Source: a virus. From it: a stretch of DNA of 64,000 nt. The position numbers and the translations under genes are program-made. The notes beneath the pieces were generated by a model. That model had not been told where the DNA came from. It saw only the letters and a program-made list of their open reading frames with translations, and made no database searches. The stretch is taken from positions 35,688-99,687 of IMG/VR virus record IMGVR_UViG_3300021962_008747. One strand, given 5' to 3'. This document shows, in pieces, positions 1 through 8,874 of the stretch (positions are counted from its first letter, which is position 1; every line of letters begins with the position of its first letter).

Positions 1-806
1 CCTTGGGATATATCGGCAGGACTAACTTGAACCGCGTCCATTATTTTAGTCGCATTTTGAATTACATTAATATCTATATTATTACTAGAAATTAAGTCAG
101 TTATTGAGTTTCTTAATGTAGAATCAGGTCTATAGAAAAAAGGAAAATTATCCCCTTGTTCAATAGTTGGTATAAGTACCTGCGGTTGATTTTTAAAATC
201 AATTAAAACTTTATTAATTTCATTTATAAATAAATCAAAAGATAATGCGGTAAGAGTTTTTGTATAAATTATAGATGGAGTTATGTTTGTAAAAATTGTG
301 TTGTAATCTAAAAAATCGGTCTTGGTTTGAGCATCCTCCGGTAGTTTGTATATTATAACCATTCCCGTATAAACATCGACAGTGGTACTTAAAGTAGAGC
401 ATTGATATTCTATTAAATATTTTACACCCTCTATGTTTGGTACTAATCTAGTGATTGTTTTATCATCACCATATATTTTAACTTTATCAAAATAAGACAT
501 TTGAAAAAATGCTCTATTTTCATTTGGTGATGGTATTTCTCCTCTTTGAAATGCAAAATGTTTTCCTGCTCTAAGTAGTAATTCACTTTCCTTAATGATT
601 ATGTCAGAACTATCTCTACCATTTATCGAAATATCAACAGGCTCAACAAAAACTCCCTTTTTTTCTTTGTCTGCATATTGACCATTACTGTCTTTTATAA
701 AAGGAATACTTATTGTGGAATTACCATAACCACTATCTAAATGGGTATTTGATGATCTAAAATCTTCATTTTTTATTGTGGTTGGGGAAGAATAGGGAGC
801 AATCAT
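1..806 (-). CDS. Baseplate/virion structural protein, partial (C-terminus beyond window)
   Basis: The frame is open from an ATG at 806 down to the left edge (268 codons, no stop), so the C-terminus is missing. The start overlaps the stop of the upstream OB-fold baseplate gene as ATGA, which decides the start and implies translational coupling. The visible product has alternating beta-type sequence and no catalytic motif; it begins MIAPYSSPTTIKNEDF. I do not recognise the family. Its place directly after a gp5-like OB-fold protein suggests a baseplate or hub component; this is inferred from position only. Confidence 0.6.
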   Translation of the reverse strand, partial: MIAPYSSPTTIKNEDFRSSNTHLDSGYGNSTISIPFIKDSNGQYADKEKKGVFVEPVDISINGRDSSDIIIKESELLLRAGKHFAFQRGEIPSPNENRAFFQMSYFDKVKIYGDDKTITRLVPNIEGVKYLIEYQCSTLSTTVDVYTGMVIIYKLPEDAQTKTDFLDYNTIFTNITPSIIYTKTLTALSFDLFINEINKVLIDFKNQPQVLIPTIEQGDNFPFFYRPDSTLRNSITDLISSNNIDINVIQNATKIMDAVQVSPADISQ

Positions 807-1135
807 ATAAAACTTATTTCTACCTGATCTTCTTTTTCTATCAAAATAAAATAACAAACATTTTCACCTGGCTTTGGTACTTGATTTATAAAGTATGGTA
901 ATAGAGGTAAAAATATGAATGGGTCTTTTGGTGACCACGGACCATTTTTAAATGGAGTTTTAGAATTTTCATCAAAACCTTTTATTGATTTTTTAACTTG
1001 ATCTTCATCTTCATTTGTTGGCGCAACTCTAATACGACCTAACATTAAAGGGTCTTTAGTGTCTAAACAGACCCCAAAATATATATTTTGTGTCATGTCA
1101 GATGAAAAATCACTGGGCATTAAACTAGTTGCCAT
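803..1135 (-). CDS. gp5-like baseplate OB-fold protein
   Basis: A 110-residue protein matching the N-terminal OB-fold of T4 gp5-type baseplate hub proteins. After residue 17 it has the pattern YFGVCLDTKDPLMLGRIRV, and later WSPKDPFIFLPLLPYF and PKPGENV, typical of this domain in contractile tails. The lysozyme and beta-helix parts of T4 gp5 are absent, so either the needle is encoded elsewhere or this is a stand-alone hub/adaptor. The end overlaps the next gene by four bases (ATGA). It belongs to the minus-strand baseplate operon at the left edge. Confidence 0.65.
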   Translation of the reverse strand: MATSLMPSDFSSDMTQNIYFGVCLDTKDPLMLGRIRVAPTNEDEDQVKKSIKGFDENSKTPFKNGPWSPKDPFIFLPLLPYFINQVPKPGENVCYFILIEKEDQVEISFI

Positions 1136-1331
1136 TGTTTGTTCTTCTATTAAATTCTTCTAATATTTTATTGTAACTTGTTTCAGTTATATCTAAGTGA
1201 CGAGTAAGCTTCAATATTAAATCCTTAGTTTTATAAAAATCTTTATCTAAAAATTTTAATGCTTCCAATAGTTCTTTATTAGAAATTGATTTATAATTAT
1301 TTAATATCTCAAAAATTTTTTCTTGTTCCAT
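1125..1331 (-). CDS. Small hypothetical protein between baseplate genes
   Basis: A 68-residue, highly charged, helical protein (starts MEQEKIFEILNNYK). I chose the ATG at 1331 because it lies directly after the TAA of the upstream gene (TAATATG). An alternative in-frame ATG at 1349 would add six residues and overlap that gene. The end overlaps the start of the OB-fold gene by 11 bases. No recognised domain; it could be a small baseplate chaperone, by position only. Confidence 0.55.
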   Translation of the reverse strand: MEQEKIFEILNNYKSISNKELLEALKFLDKDFYKTKDLILKLTRHLDITETSYNKILEEFNRRTNNGN

Positions 1332-1332
1332 A

Positions 1333-3375
1333 TTAATACGCCTTACCAACCCCTTTAGATGGTAAAGTAATGCCTGCCGGGGTTATTGTCAATGGTGGAA
1401 TAAACATCTCTGCTTTACCATTTTTATTATTTTCTGCATTTTGTCCTTGTATTAATCCTTTTAACGCAATATTCATAAGATTTGGACTTCCATCTGCATT
1501 TGCGCCAGTTGGTAAACCCGCCTTTTGTAAATTTTTTATAGTATTTGCAAAGGCTCTAGTATCTGAAACACCACCTAATTGGGCGGCACCTGCTAATACA
1601 AACTGAGGTAACCCAATATTGAGTTTAGCAACACTTAAATTTAATAGTTTTAATATTTCATCTATCACGTTTTTACAATTTGCAAAATCAGTAAATAATT
1701 GGTTTAATTGTAACAAAGAATAAACAATACTAGAATACATTTCATAATATTTTTTTTGTTGTTCTGTTGCAATATCTAATAAAATATCTTGGACTAATAG
1801 TTTTATATTTTTTTTAATTTCTTTAAATAATTCTTCTATGAAAATGGTCACAATTTTTTTGGAAATGCCAAATACTACTTTTTTAAACTTTTTTATAAAA
1901 TCTAATAAACCATCATAGTATTCATTAAATGTGTTTGAGGCAACCGTTTTTATGGCTTTGAACATAGTCATAAACCCTAACATAAATTTAGGACTCAAAA
2001 TAGTTTTTAAAAGATTTGTAGGTAAATCAATTATCATTTCTCTAAAAATAAAATCAAGTATGTTCAAGTTTAACACGTCTATACTACCTGACCAATTTGG
2101 ATCTTTACTTAACCCAGCTAAACCATTTAATAAATTATCAATTTTCTTTTCACTTTTGTTTTCACTTATTATTTGTTTTTGTAGTTTTGTTACCGCTAAA
2201 ACATTAATCGGTAATAAAACAGAATCACAACCATCAAAAGTTACTAACCCATTTTGAATGTTGTTAACCCTATCCTCAATTTGTCTAAGTTCTATACCCG
2301 AAACCGTAAAAAAATCATCACTTAAAGAATCGTCTTCGGCCACCTTAGCGTTTCCTGAAACCTCAATTTTTGGGTTGTCCGTACATATACCCATTAAACG
2401 TTTAATAATACTAAAAAACTTTTCAATTACTGTTAGTTCTTCTTCCGGTATTTGTAATTCAAAATTCGCAGTATTAAATAATTTAGATAGAATATTATTA
2501 ATTAAATTGTCCAAATTAAATAAATCTATACTTCTATAATAATCTTCTAAAAAATTGGTAACAGTATCTTGATTATTGGCCTGAGGTCTAAGTGTTATTT
2601 TAAAATATTGTTCATTATTAATCTGTTCGTATTGAATATCAAATATTTCATTTCCTGACGCACCTTTATAATATTCTCCGTATTCTTGAAAAAATGAATT
2701 TGAAGATGATAACCTCGTATAAAGTTGTCTATTCATAGAATATGGAGTTCCTGATAAAAAAAGTGACCCGTTTGTGGTTGCAGAAGTTTCATAACTATAT
2801 TTTGTCAATTCATCATCTGGAGAATTTTTTAATATATTAAAAAAGTCTAAATTTTTTATTTTTACATATATAGGGGTGTTTGTTAATACAAAATTACCAT
2901 ATGATTGATCCTGAGAACATCCGATAGCGTATAAAATTTCTTGTATAATTATTTTAAGAATCCTTTCTTTTGTGTTTACACATGTTGTTAAAAAAATCCT
3001 ACTCATCCTATCCAGACTATTTCTATTTTTTCTTTTTTGTTTTTTAGATTTTTTTTGTTTTATCTTTTCTTTTACGTTTTCATTAGAGTCTTCACTATCG
3101 TCAGTTTCTTCTGCGTCATCAGTTTGTGTAAAAATTGATAGCAACTTTTCTATTGGTGATTCTTCTGAAGATCTTAAATCTTTAATTTTTTCACCTAAAC
3201 TTTTTTTGTCCTCATCAGAAGTAATTTGTTTTTTTTCGGCTTTTGTATTTGAAGTTGGATCTTTGATTTTATCCTTCTTTAATTTCTTATCTGCTTTACT
3301 GGATTCTTTTACGGTTTTTATTGCTGAAATTTCTTCAGACGCATCACTATAACTTTTTTTTAAATCAAGTCCCAT
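1333..3375 (-). CDS. Large baseplate/virion structural protein (680 aa)
   Basis: Residues 1-125 are low-complexity and very rich in Lys, Glu, Ser and Asp. The middle is beta-rich. Residues about 440-570 form long hydrophobic/basic helices, and the tail has a Gly/Ala/Pro-rich stretch (AQLGGVSDTRAFANT and GLPTGANADGSPN). No catalytic motif is seen. It lies upstream of the OB-fold baseplate gene and downstream of a small coiled-coil gene, all on the minus strand and almost abutting. I do not recognise the family; baseplate or hub assembly is the likely role by context. Confidence 0.6.
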   Translation of the reverse strand: MGLDLKKSYSDASEEISAIKTVKESSKADKKLKKDKIKDPTSNTKAEKKQITSDEDKKSLGEKIKDLRSSEESPIEKLLSIFTQTDDAEETDDSEDSNENVKEKIKQKKSKKQKRKNRNSLDRMSRIFLTTCVNTKERILKIIIQEILYAIGCSQDQSYGNFVLTNTPIYVKIKNLDFFNILKNSPDDELTKYSYETSATTNGSLFLSGTPYSMNRQLYTRLSSSNSFFQEYGEYYKGASGNEIFDIQYEQINNEQYFKITLRPQANNQDTVTNFLEDYYRSIDLFNLDNLINNILSKLFNTANFELQIPEEELTVIEKFFSIIKRLMGICTDNPKIEVSGNAKVAEDDSLSDDFFTVSGIELRQIEDRVNNIQNGLVTFDGCDSVLLPINVLAVTKLQKQIISENKSEKKIDNLLNGLAGLSKDPNWSGSIDVLNLNILDFIFREMIIDLPTNLLKTILSPKFMLGFMTMFKAIKTVASNTFNEYYDGLLDFIKKFKKVVFGISKKIVTIFIEELFKEIKKNIKLLVQDILLDIATEQQKKYYEMYSSIVYSLLQLNQLFTDFANCKNVIDEILKLLNLSVAKLNIGLPQFVLAGAAQLGGVSDTRAFANTIKNLQKAGLPTGANADGSPNLMNIALKGLIQGQNAENNKNGKAEMFIPPLTITPAGITLPSKGVGKAY

Positions 3376-3378
3376 TTT

Positions 3379-3747
3379 TTAGATATTGAATGTACCGTTA
3401 CTTGGTTTATTTATGTCTTTTTGTATTAAATTTTGTAATAACTCATCATCAACATCAGTTAAACTAAAGTCTTCGTCACTTGATTTATTTGATTTTTCCC
3501 AAATTGTTGATTGTAATTTTGATAGTGATAGTTTTTTTTCTATGGTATCGTTAATAATTTTTTGCTGTTCTTTTATAACAGGACCTATTAATGTCATGTC
3601 TTCAGGATCTTTAAGCATAGATAACATTTTATTTTGTATTCTAATTGCGGTAGACCTCTGCTCAACTAGTTCATTATATATTTCTTGCATTAATCCTAAG
3701 ACCGAATCTTTGTTTAGTGCAATCTCTTTTTTTCTTTGTCTATTCAT
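3379..3747 (-). CDS. Hypothetical coiled-coil protein
   Basis: A 122-residue protein, predicted almost wholly helical with heptad-like stretches (residues 14-85) and an acidic C-terminal third. The start ATG at 3747 lies four bases after a TATTTATA box (3752-3759, read on the minus strand), so it probably heads the baseplate transcript that runs to the left edge. It ends three bases before the 680-residue structural gene. Possible assembly or chaperone protein; no family recognised. Confidence 0.6.
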   Translation of the reverse strand: MNRQRKKEIALNKDSVLGLMQEIYNELVEQRSTAIRIQNKMLSMLKDPEDMTLIGPVIKEQQKIINDTIEKKLSLSKLQSTIWEKSNKSSDEDFSLTDVDDELLQNLIQKDINKPSNGTFNI

Positions 3748-3751
3748 AATA

Positions 3752-3759
3752 TATAAATA
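3752..3759 (-). promoter_or_regulatory. Predicted late promoter box TATTTATA
   Basis: TATTTATA on the minus strand, four bases before the ATG at 3747, in the 28-base gap after the sigma-factor gene. Same box and placement as at other operon starts here. Confidence 0.5.
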
Positions 3760-3775
3760 TTAATTATAGAATTTT

Positions 3776-4507
3776 TCAATCCTTTTTTATCTTTTCTAAA
3801 GTAGTCAGATAAAGAGTCTTATATTTTTTAAGATATAATCTAATCTCTTTTGTGGATAAATTAGTCATTTCACGTAAAGATAAAAGTATTATATTTTTAT
3901 TAAACTTATTATTGTCGTTACCTATAAAAATGTTTCCGTAGTTGTTAAACAACTCTATTAATGATTGACCTAATTTCATTTCCGAGTCGTTTAATTTCAT
4001 ATCCTGAATATATGTTTTTAAGTCTTGTAAGAATACATCAATTATTTTTTCTGCGTCAATCTCTTCGTTTTCTATATAATATATTAAATCAGGCCTATTT
4101 TCCAAACTTGTAGAAATGTCTTCATAAGAAATTTTTCTATTCATTTCCCTTTGATCTTTTTGTATTTGACCCATTAAATAATTTTTACATATGGTACCAA
4201 AATAAGAATAGGCCTTCTTATTTTTATCTGGCTTAAACTTATCCACTTTTGTCATAAGAAAAGAATGAGTATCTGTGTGAAGATCTTTATAATCCATATC
4301 TTTTCTGTATAATTTATATCTTCTAATAATAGAATCTATCATCTTATCAAGAGGATCTCTTAAAAAATTGTTATATATAAACTCTTTTTCTCTTTGGTCT
4401 TCACTATTAATATAGTTAATAACTGCCTCTTCTTCGCGAATATCAAAATAATTATTTTTATTCGCCTTTTTCTTTTTTAATTCTTTGTTTTCATCATTAA
4501 CTAACAT
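3776..4507 (-). CDS. Late-transcription sigma factor, gp55-like
   Basis: A 243-residue protein resembling sigma-70 region 2 as found in T4 gp55-type sigma factors. Residues about 71-117 contain DYKDLHTDTHSFLMTKV, then KFKPDKNKKAYSYFGTICKNY, the core-binding and -10 recognition helices. A helical region-4-like segment lies near residues 205-240. T4 gp55 is 185 residues; this one is longer at both ends. In T4 the protein directs host RNA polymerase to late promoters together with a sliding clamp. Here its likely target is the TATTTATA box found before many structural genes. The start overlaps the stop of the upstream glycosyltransferase by one base (TAATG). Confidence 0.75.
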   Translation of the reverse strand: MLVNDENKELKKKKANKNNYFDIREEEAVINYINSEDQREKEFIYNNFLRDPLDKMIDSIIRRYKLYRKDMDYKDLHTDTHSFLMTKVDKFKPDKNKKAYSYFGTICKNYLMGQIQKDQREMNRKISYEDISTSLENRPDLIYYIENEEIDAEKIIDVFLQDLKTYIQDMKLNDSEMKLGQSLIELFNNYGNIFIGNDNNKFNKNIILLSLREMTNLSTKEIRLYLKKYKTLYLTTLEKIKKD

Positions 4508-5310
4508 TAAACATTTTCTTCAACATACTTTATATTTCTATCTGTAGTAAAGAAATGTTCTTTTTTTGCGGTTTCTAACCAAAAACTAACCTCATTGTCG
4601 GAGATTTTTTCCTCACCATATTTGTAGTTCCAAAATAATGAACCTTCTCTCATATTTGTATGTTTATAACCAATTCTAGGTATTGTTAATATCTTATTAG
4701 AATTATATGTCATTCTTAATAAAAGTTCATAAACAAAAGTTAATTTTATTGATGGTTTAAAACCTCCATTCTCTAAGAACTTTTCTTTTTTAACAACCAT
4801 TCCACTCGTTTGAAAATTTTGATAATTTAACAATAGTTCATTTGTTAAATAACCTAACTCACTATTCATGCTGACGGCAAAAGTCGCTTCATTTGTAAAC
4901 CCAGCAAAAACGCCTTTTTCATCTGTATCAACAACTAAAGGTAAAAACGCATCTATTTCAGGAAATGACTTTTCATAGTCTTTAACATTTTTAAACCATA
5001 TAGAAGAATATTCATCGTCAAATTCTAAAACAGAAACCCACTTACTTTTAGCTTCACTTACTCCTAAATTTACCTGTGTTGCGTAATCAAAAGAACCTTT
5101 ATTTTCAATTAACCTAACGGGTAATTGCTCAAAATCAAAATTTGATAAATGGCTGATTAATGATTCATCTGTTGAATGGACAATAATTAATTCATTTATT
5201 GGTAATGACTGATTTTTTAAAGATTTTATTGATCTTTCTAACAATTCATCAAACCCTCTTACTTTTGAGCTTGAAAGCGGTAATATTACCGATACATCAA
5301 ATTTTTCCAT
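4507..5310 (-). CDS. Family 2 glycosyltransferase
   Basis: A 267-residue GT-A fold enzyme. The N-terminus (VSVILPLSSSKVRGFDELLE) is the nucleotide-binding strand-helix of GT2 proteins, and VLEFDDEYS at about residues 95-102 stands at the DXD position, as DDE, for metal and sugar-nucleotide binding. Later residues (SGMVVKKEKFLENGGF) match the acceptor-side region of GT2. It is expected to transfer one sugar in the cytoplasm; donor and acceptor cannot be told. It is the last glycosyltransferase before the sigma-factor gene. Confidence 0.7.
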   Translation of the reverse strand: MEKFDVSVILPLSSSKVRGFDELLERSIKSLKNQSLPINELIIVHSTDESLISHLSNFDFEQLPVRLIENKGSFDYATQVNLGVSEAKSKWVSVLEFDDEYSSIWFKNVKDYEKSFPEIDAFLPLVVDTDEKGVFAGFTNEATFAVSMNSELGYLTNELLLNYQNFQTSGMVVKKEKFLENGGFKPSIKLTFVYELLLRMTYNSNKILTIPRIGYKHTNMREGSLFWNYKYGEEKISDNEVSFWLETAKKEHFFTTDRNIKYVEENV

Positions 5311-5315
5311 ATTAA

Positions 5316-6380
5316 TTAATTTTCTACGTTTAATTTTATTTTTTCTAATTGTTCTTCAAATATCTCTAATCTAGTTTCAAAATATTTTTCAAATAACTTA
5401 ACAACCTCCCCTTCAAATTTTTCAATATCTTTAAATTTATCTGAAGTATTTTTAATTTCTTCGTAAAGATTATCTGCAATATTATCCTCTAACCAATTTT
5501 GTGTAAAGTTTGCAATATAATCAACAATATCGTTTGTATTATTTGTCCAAATACCGTTATTTTCAGTCATCCACTCGTGAGGTAAATAAGGAACTTTACC
5601 AATTACAGGAGTACCTGAAGACATAGATTCTAAAGGGAAAGTACCAAAAGAAGATATATCATCAACCCAAACAGAAAGATAACTTTCTTTTAAGAATTTA
5701 GAAAAATCATTTTGACTAATTCCTCTCATATCTCTAAACGTTAACCATCTAAACTGAGGATATTTTAAATAAAATGTTTTTATAATTTTTGCAGTATCTC
5801 TTTGTTCTCTGGAGTGTATTGAAATAATAGGGTTAGCGGGTCTTTCTTTTTTATTAAAAATAGATGATATTGTTGGCTCAATAATATCCACACTAACATT
5901 TCTAAAAATATCTGTTATGTATTTTTTTTGATTTTCACTAGTAGTAATACATTTTATAAAACCAAAATTAGCCCAAGAAGTTCCAGGCGCTAACGTTTCT
6001 AACATATAATCATACGACTGACATAAAACAATTTTACCACAAGTAAAGTTTTTTAATTGCTCCATTACATGACCATAAATTTCAGGAATAATAATAAAAT
6101 CTTCAGGTGATATTTGCAAATTTTGACCATCAATTGTTTGATGAGGTAATTCCATATACTCCTCACTCAACCAAGAAGATACTCCTTTATAATCTTGACT
6201 TTCATGAATGATAATACTGTTATAACCTTTCTTAGAAAGAATCAAAGCCAAGTCATAAATGTATTTAACAGAAGCTTTTGGGTTACCTTTAGTGTCCTGC
6301 ACTAAAAAATAAATTCTTGACAACTTGTTTTTTAAACTGTTGACGGATTTTTCTAATTTTTCAATTTTTTCTAATTCCAT
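5316..6380 (-). CDS. GT-B fold (GT4-like) glycosyltransferase
   Basis: A 354-residue protein with a two-Rossmann layout. The N-terminal half begins with a strand and KASVKYIYDLALILSKKGY, typical of GT4 donors/acceptors. The C-terminal half carries SFGTFPLESMSSGTPVIG, the glycosyltransferase group 1 signature that holds the nucleotide sugar. A short charged coiled-coil tail follows. It lies five bases upstream of the GT2 gene. Substrate unknown. Confidence 0.7.
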   Translation of the reverse strand: MELEKIEKLEKSVNSLKNKLSRIYFLVQDTKGNPKASVKYIYDLALILSKKGYNSIIIHESQDYKGVSSWLSEEYMELPHQTIDGQNLQISPEDFIIIPEIYGHVMEQLKNFTCGKIVLCQSYDYMLETLAPGTSWANFGFIKCITTSENQKKYITDIFRNVSVDIIEPTISSIFNKKERPANPIISIHSREQRDTAKIIKTFYLKYPQFRWLTFRDMRGISQNDFSKFLKESYLSVWVDDISSFGTFPLESMSSGTPVIGKVPYLPHEWMTENNGIWTNNTNDIVDYIANFTQNWLEDNIADNLYEEIKNTSDKFKDIEKFEGEVVKLFEKYFETRLEIFEEQLEKIKLNVEN

Positions 6381-6383
6381 TTT

Positions 6384-6671
6384 TTAAAACTTTTTAAGTA
6401 TTTTATTTATTAATAAAGTGTTGAATGCGATTTTAAATGGGATTGTTAAGTTTTTTGCCCCATGTATACCTAAATCTTCATCTAACTCTTCACGTTCTGT
6501 AAGTAAAACCTCGATCAAACTTTTAAAGGTTTCAAATCTTGTTACACTTATTTGTTGTTCTGGAGATTCTGTATCACCCGTGGTTAAAGGTAAAACAGAT
6601 TTTTCGTAACTTACTTGTTTTTCTAGTTCATTAATGTCCAAGAAATAGTTTTCTCCTAAAAATTCTAACAT
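6384..6671 (-). CDS. Hypothetical protein
   Basis: A 95-residue acidic protein. Its middle is a Glu-rich helix (LLTEREELDEDLG) and its C-terminus is hydrophobic and basic. The start overlaps the end of the upstream HAD-like gene by seven bases, so the two are probably co-translated. No domain recognised. Confidence 0.5.
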   Translation of the reverse strand: MLEFLGENYFLDINELEKQVSYEKSVLPLTTGDTESPEQQISVTRFETFKSLIEVLLTEREELDEDLGIHGAKNLTIPFKIAFNTLLINKILKKF

Positions 6672-7315
6672 ATATCTAATTTTTTTAATGTTTCGTCAAA
6701 TTCTTTCAATGTGTTTATTTCATATTCACAACTGACATTTTTATTATAATTCGTATTAAATTTTACTACGATTTTATCTTTTGGTTTTTCTAATATTAGT
6801 TGAGGATTGGACGTAAGTAAAATGTCTACTTCATTCCACATTGAATTTATTGTAACATTTGAGTAAAATTTTATCTTTTCTAGTAAACATCCAAACTTAG
6901 AAAGAAAAAATAATGAAGATGGCTTTGATTTTCCCATCTCATCAGAAACAATTAATAATTCATTTTTGTCTCGATATTTTAAATAAATTTCATTCAAGTC
7001 ATTAAATGTAAATGTTTCGGTGGACCCTGCGTGACCAAATATTTGCATCGCAAAATCTTCATACATAAAAGAATATAATTCATCTTCATTAGTAAAATTA
7101 AAATGATTCATTAAATTCAATGAAGTCACTTCACTAAGTATTTTATATTCAAATTCTACTATAGGTACTATTTCTTCAGTATTCCCTGAAAGATCGATTT
7201 CATAGGTTTTACTATTATCATCTTTTTCTTCAATCATATGTTTTTCATATAACTGAGTAAATTTTCCAATAGTATCTCTTAGAACACCGTTAATCTCAAT
7301 CCCTATTCTCTTCAT
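6665..7315 (-). CDS. HAD-like protein with degenerate active site
   Basis: A 216-residue protein with the HAD-phosphatase layout. Motif I is IGIEINGVLRDT (residues 4-15), where the usual catalytic Asp-x-Asp is Glu7-x-Asn9. Motif II/III is near LLIVSDEMGKSKPSS and a motif IV-like WNEVDILLTS comes later. Loss of both Asp residues argues against normal phosphatase chemistry, so a binding or regulatory role is more likely. It overlaps PhoH (20 bases) and the small gene downstream (7 bases). Confidence 0.5.
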   Translation of the reverse strand: MKRIGIEINGVLRDTIGKFTQLYEKHMIEEKDDNSKTYEIDLSGNTEEIVPIVEFEYKILSEVTSLNLMNHFNFTNEDELYSFMYEDFAMQIFGHAGSTETFTFNDLNEIYLKYRDKNELLIVSDEMGKSKPSSLFFLSKFGCLLEKIKFYSNVTINSMWNEVDILLTSNPQLILEKPKDKIVVKFNTNYNKNVSCEYEINTLKEFDETLKKLDIC

Positions 7316-8027
7316 ATTTTTTTAATAACTTACTTATAAGTGGGTTTCTTACAACATCACCATCACCAAATTCAAACACACCAATATCAGAAACATCATT
7401 AAACTTTTTAATTGCATCATAAAGACCTGATTGTTTTTTATCTCTATAACGGTCAGTTTGTTCAATATCGCCCGATATAAAGAATTTACTATTAAACCCG
7501 ATTCTTGTCAATAGTAATTTCATTTGATTTGGGCTTGAGTTTTGGGCCTCTTCAAATATTAAAATTGTATTATCAATATTCATCCCTCTCATATATGCCA
7601 AAGCAAACACCTCGATCACTTCCGCATCTTTTAGTCTTTCACGGGCTTCCTTACCTATGATTTTATTTAATAGATAATAAGAAGGAAAAATATAAGGGTC
7701 TAATTTTTCTTCTAAGTTACCCGGTAAAGAACCAAGTTTTTCTTCTGCTTCGACCGCTGGTCTAACAATAACTAATTTTTCATAAGAATTAGTCGGGTCC
7801 ATTAATAAATCAACTGCAGCCTTCATAGCGATGTACGATTTACCGACACCCGCGGGTCCCGAACAAATAGTTATCTGATTATTTCTTAAAAGGTTATAAT
7901 AGTGTTCTTGACTCTCAGTTAGGAATTTATTTTTAATTTTTTTCTTTATTACCGAATTAATAAAGTCTTTTTTAGAAAAAGGTTTGGATTCTTGTTCTTC
8001 GGTTTGAGGTTGTTTTTTTCTTGTCAT
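7296..8027 (-). CDS. phoH: PhoH-family P-loop ATPase
   Basis: A 243-residue PhoH-like protein: Walker A GPAGVGKS at residues 57-64, the PhoH-specific VRPAVEAEEKLGSLPG near residues 88-103, Walker B ILIFEEAQN around 155-163, and SGDIEQTD sensor region. Length and order fit phage PhoH proteins, which are common in marine phages. The cellular role is unsettled; RNA-related ATPase or helicase functions have been proposed. It lies between nucleotide-sugar genes and the HAD-like gene, which looks like interleaving of metabolic and housekeeping genes in one operon. Confidence 0.85.
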   Translation of the reverse strand: MTRKKQPQTEEQESKPFSKKDFINSVIKKKIKNKFLTESQEHYYNLLRNNQITICSGPAGVGKSYIAMKAAVDLLMDPTNSYEKLVIVRPAVEAEEKLGSLPGNLEEKLDPYIFPSYYLLNKIIGKEARERLKDAEVIEVFALAYMRGMNIDNTILIFEEAQNSSPNQMKLLLTRIGFNSKFFISGDIEQTDRYRDKKQSGLYDAIKKFNDVSDIGVFEFGDGDVVRNPLISKLLKKYEENRD

Positions 8028-8032
8028 AGTTT

Positions 8033-8857
8033 TTATTTATAAAGTTTGATTGAAAAATCCTTTAACTCGTTAAGTTGATCTTTTAATGTAGGTATATCAA
8101 ATTTGTTTATATCATCATATATTGTAGACAAACTTCTATCACAAGTTTTTTCAGTTTGTTTTTCAACCACAGTAACGTTAAGTTCAAATGTTTTACTTAT
8201 TAATTCTACTAATTCCTTTTTATTAAGTGTATTTGAGTGTAGATGTTTTGTACCACCCCAAAATAAATTTTTATCAATCATTTTTTTACAAATTTTTGCA
8301 AATTCTAAACAAGTTACACCATTCCAAAAATGATTAGTAAACCCATTAACCGTTTTATTTTTTTCGGACTTAACCCATTCTATAAGTGATCTACCTTGAT
8401 TTACTTCTTCACCTATAATTGATGTTCTTATAACTGTACAATTTTTTGGTTCCCCAAGGGCTTTAGACATACCATAAACATCGTAAACATCATAATTATC
8501 ATTTTCAGAATAACTACCTTTGTTACCTGAATATACACAGTCGGTTGTTGGGTGTATCATTTTTACTTTGTAATACTCACATACATTTGCTAAAATTCTT
8601 GGGAAAACTGAATTTACTAATACTGCATTTAAATCACCCAATTGATCTACTCTTGGTTTTATTGTGCCTGCGCAGTTGATTACTACATCTCCCTCATTAA
8701 TTTTTAAATGTATAAATTTTGCTTTTAATTCAGACTCTTTAATTAAAGATGCGTCTATATCTTTTCTACTAATTTCAACTACTTCATAATAATCATTCAA
8801 ATACGTAGATACGTATTTCCCTAACATTCCGGTACTTCCTATAACAAAAATTTTCAT
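8033..8857 (-). CDS. dTDP-4-dehydrorhamnose reductase-like (RmlD-type SDR)
   Basis: A 274-residue short-chain dehydrogenase/reductase. GSTGMLG at residues 7-13 is the NAD(P)-binding glycine motif and YGMSK at 128-132 the catalytic Tyr-x3-Lys. PTTDCVYSG and the length fit the RmlD/RfbD family, which reduces a 4-keto-6-deoxy sugar nucleotide. Together with the RmlC-like and epimerase genes just upstream it forms the last steps of a deoxy-sugar nucleotide pathway in the cytoplasm. No RmlA is visible, so the activated sugar may come from the host. Confidence 0.7.
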   Translation of the reverse strand: MKIFVIGSTGMLGKYVSTYLNDYYEVVEISRKDIDASLIKESELKAKFIHLKINEGDVVINCAGTIKPRVDQLGDLNAVLVNSVFPRILANVCEYYKVKMIHPTTDCVYSGNKGSYSENDNYDVYDVYGMSKALGEPKNCTVIRTSIIGEEVNQGRSLIEWVKSEKNKTVNGFTNHFWNGVTCLEFAKICKKMIDKNLFWGGTKHLHSNTLNKKELVELISKTFELNVTVVEKQTEKTCDRSLSTIYDDINKFDIPTLKDQLNELKDFSIKLYK

Positions 8858-8874
8858 ATTTTATATTTTATATT

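Noticed and set aside
1370-3763. Long plus-strand open frames opposite the minus-strand baseplate genes (1370-1606, 1931-2539, 2972-3763)
   Set aside because: They are antisense shadows with Ser/Phe/Leu-rich translations typical of the reverse strand of Lys/Glu-rich genes; the minus-strand genes overlap properly as an operon.
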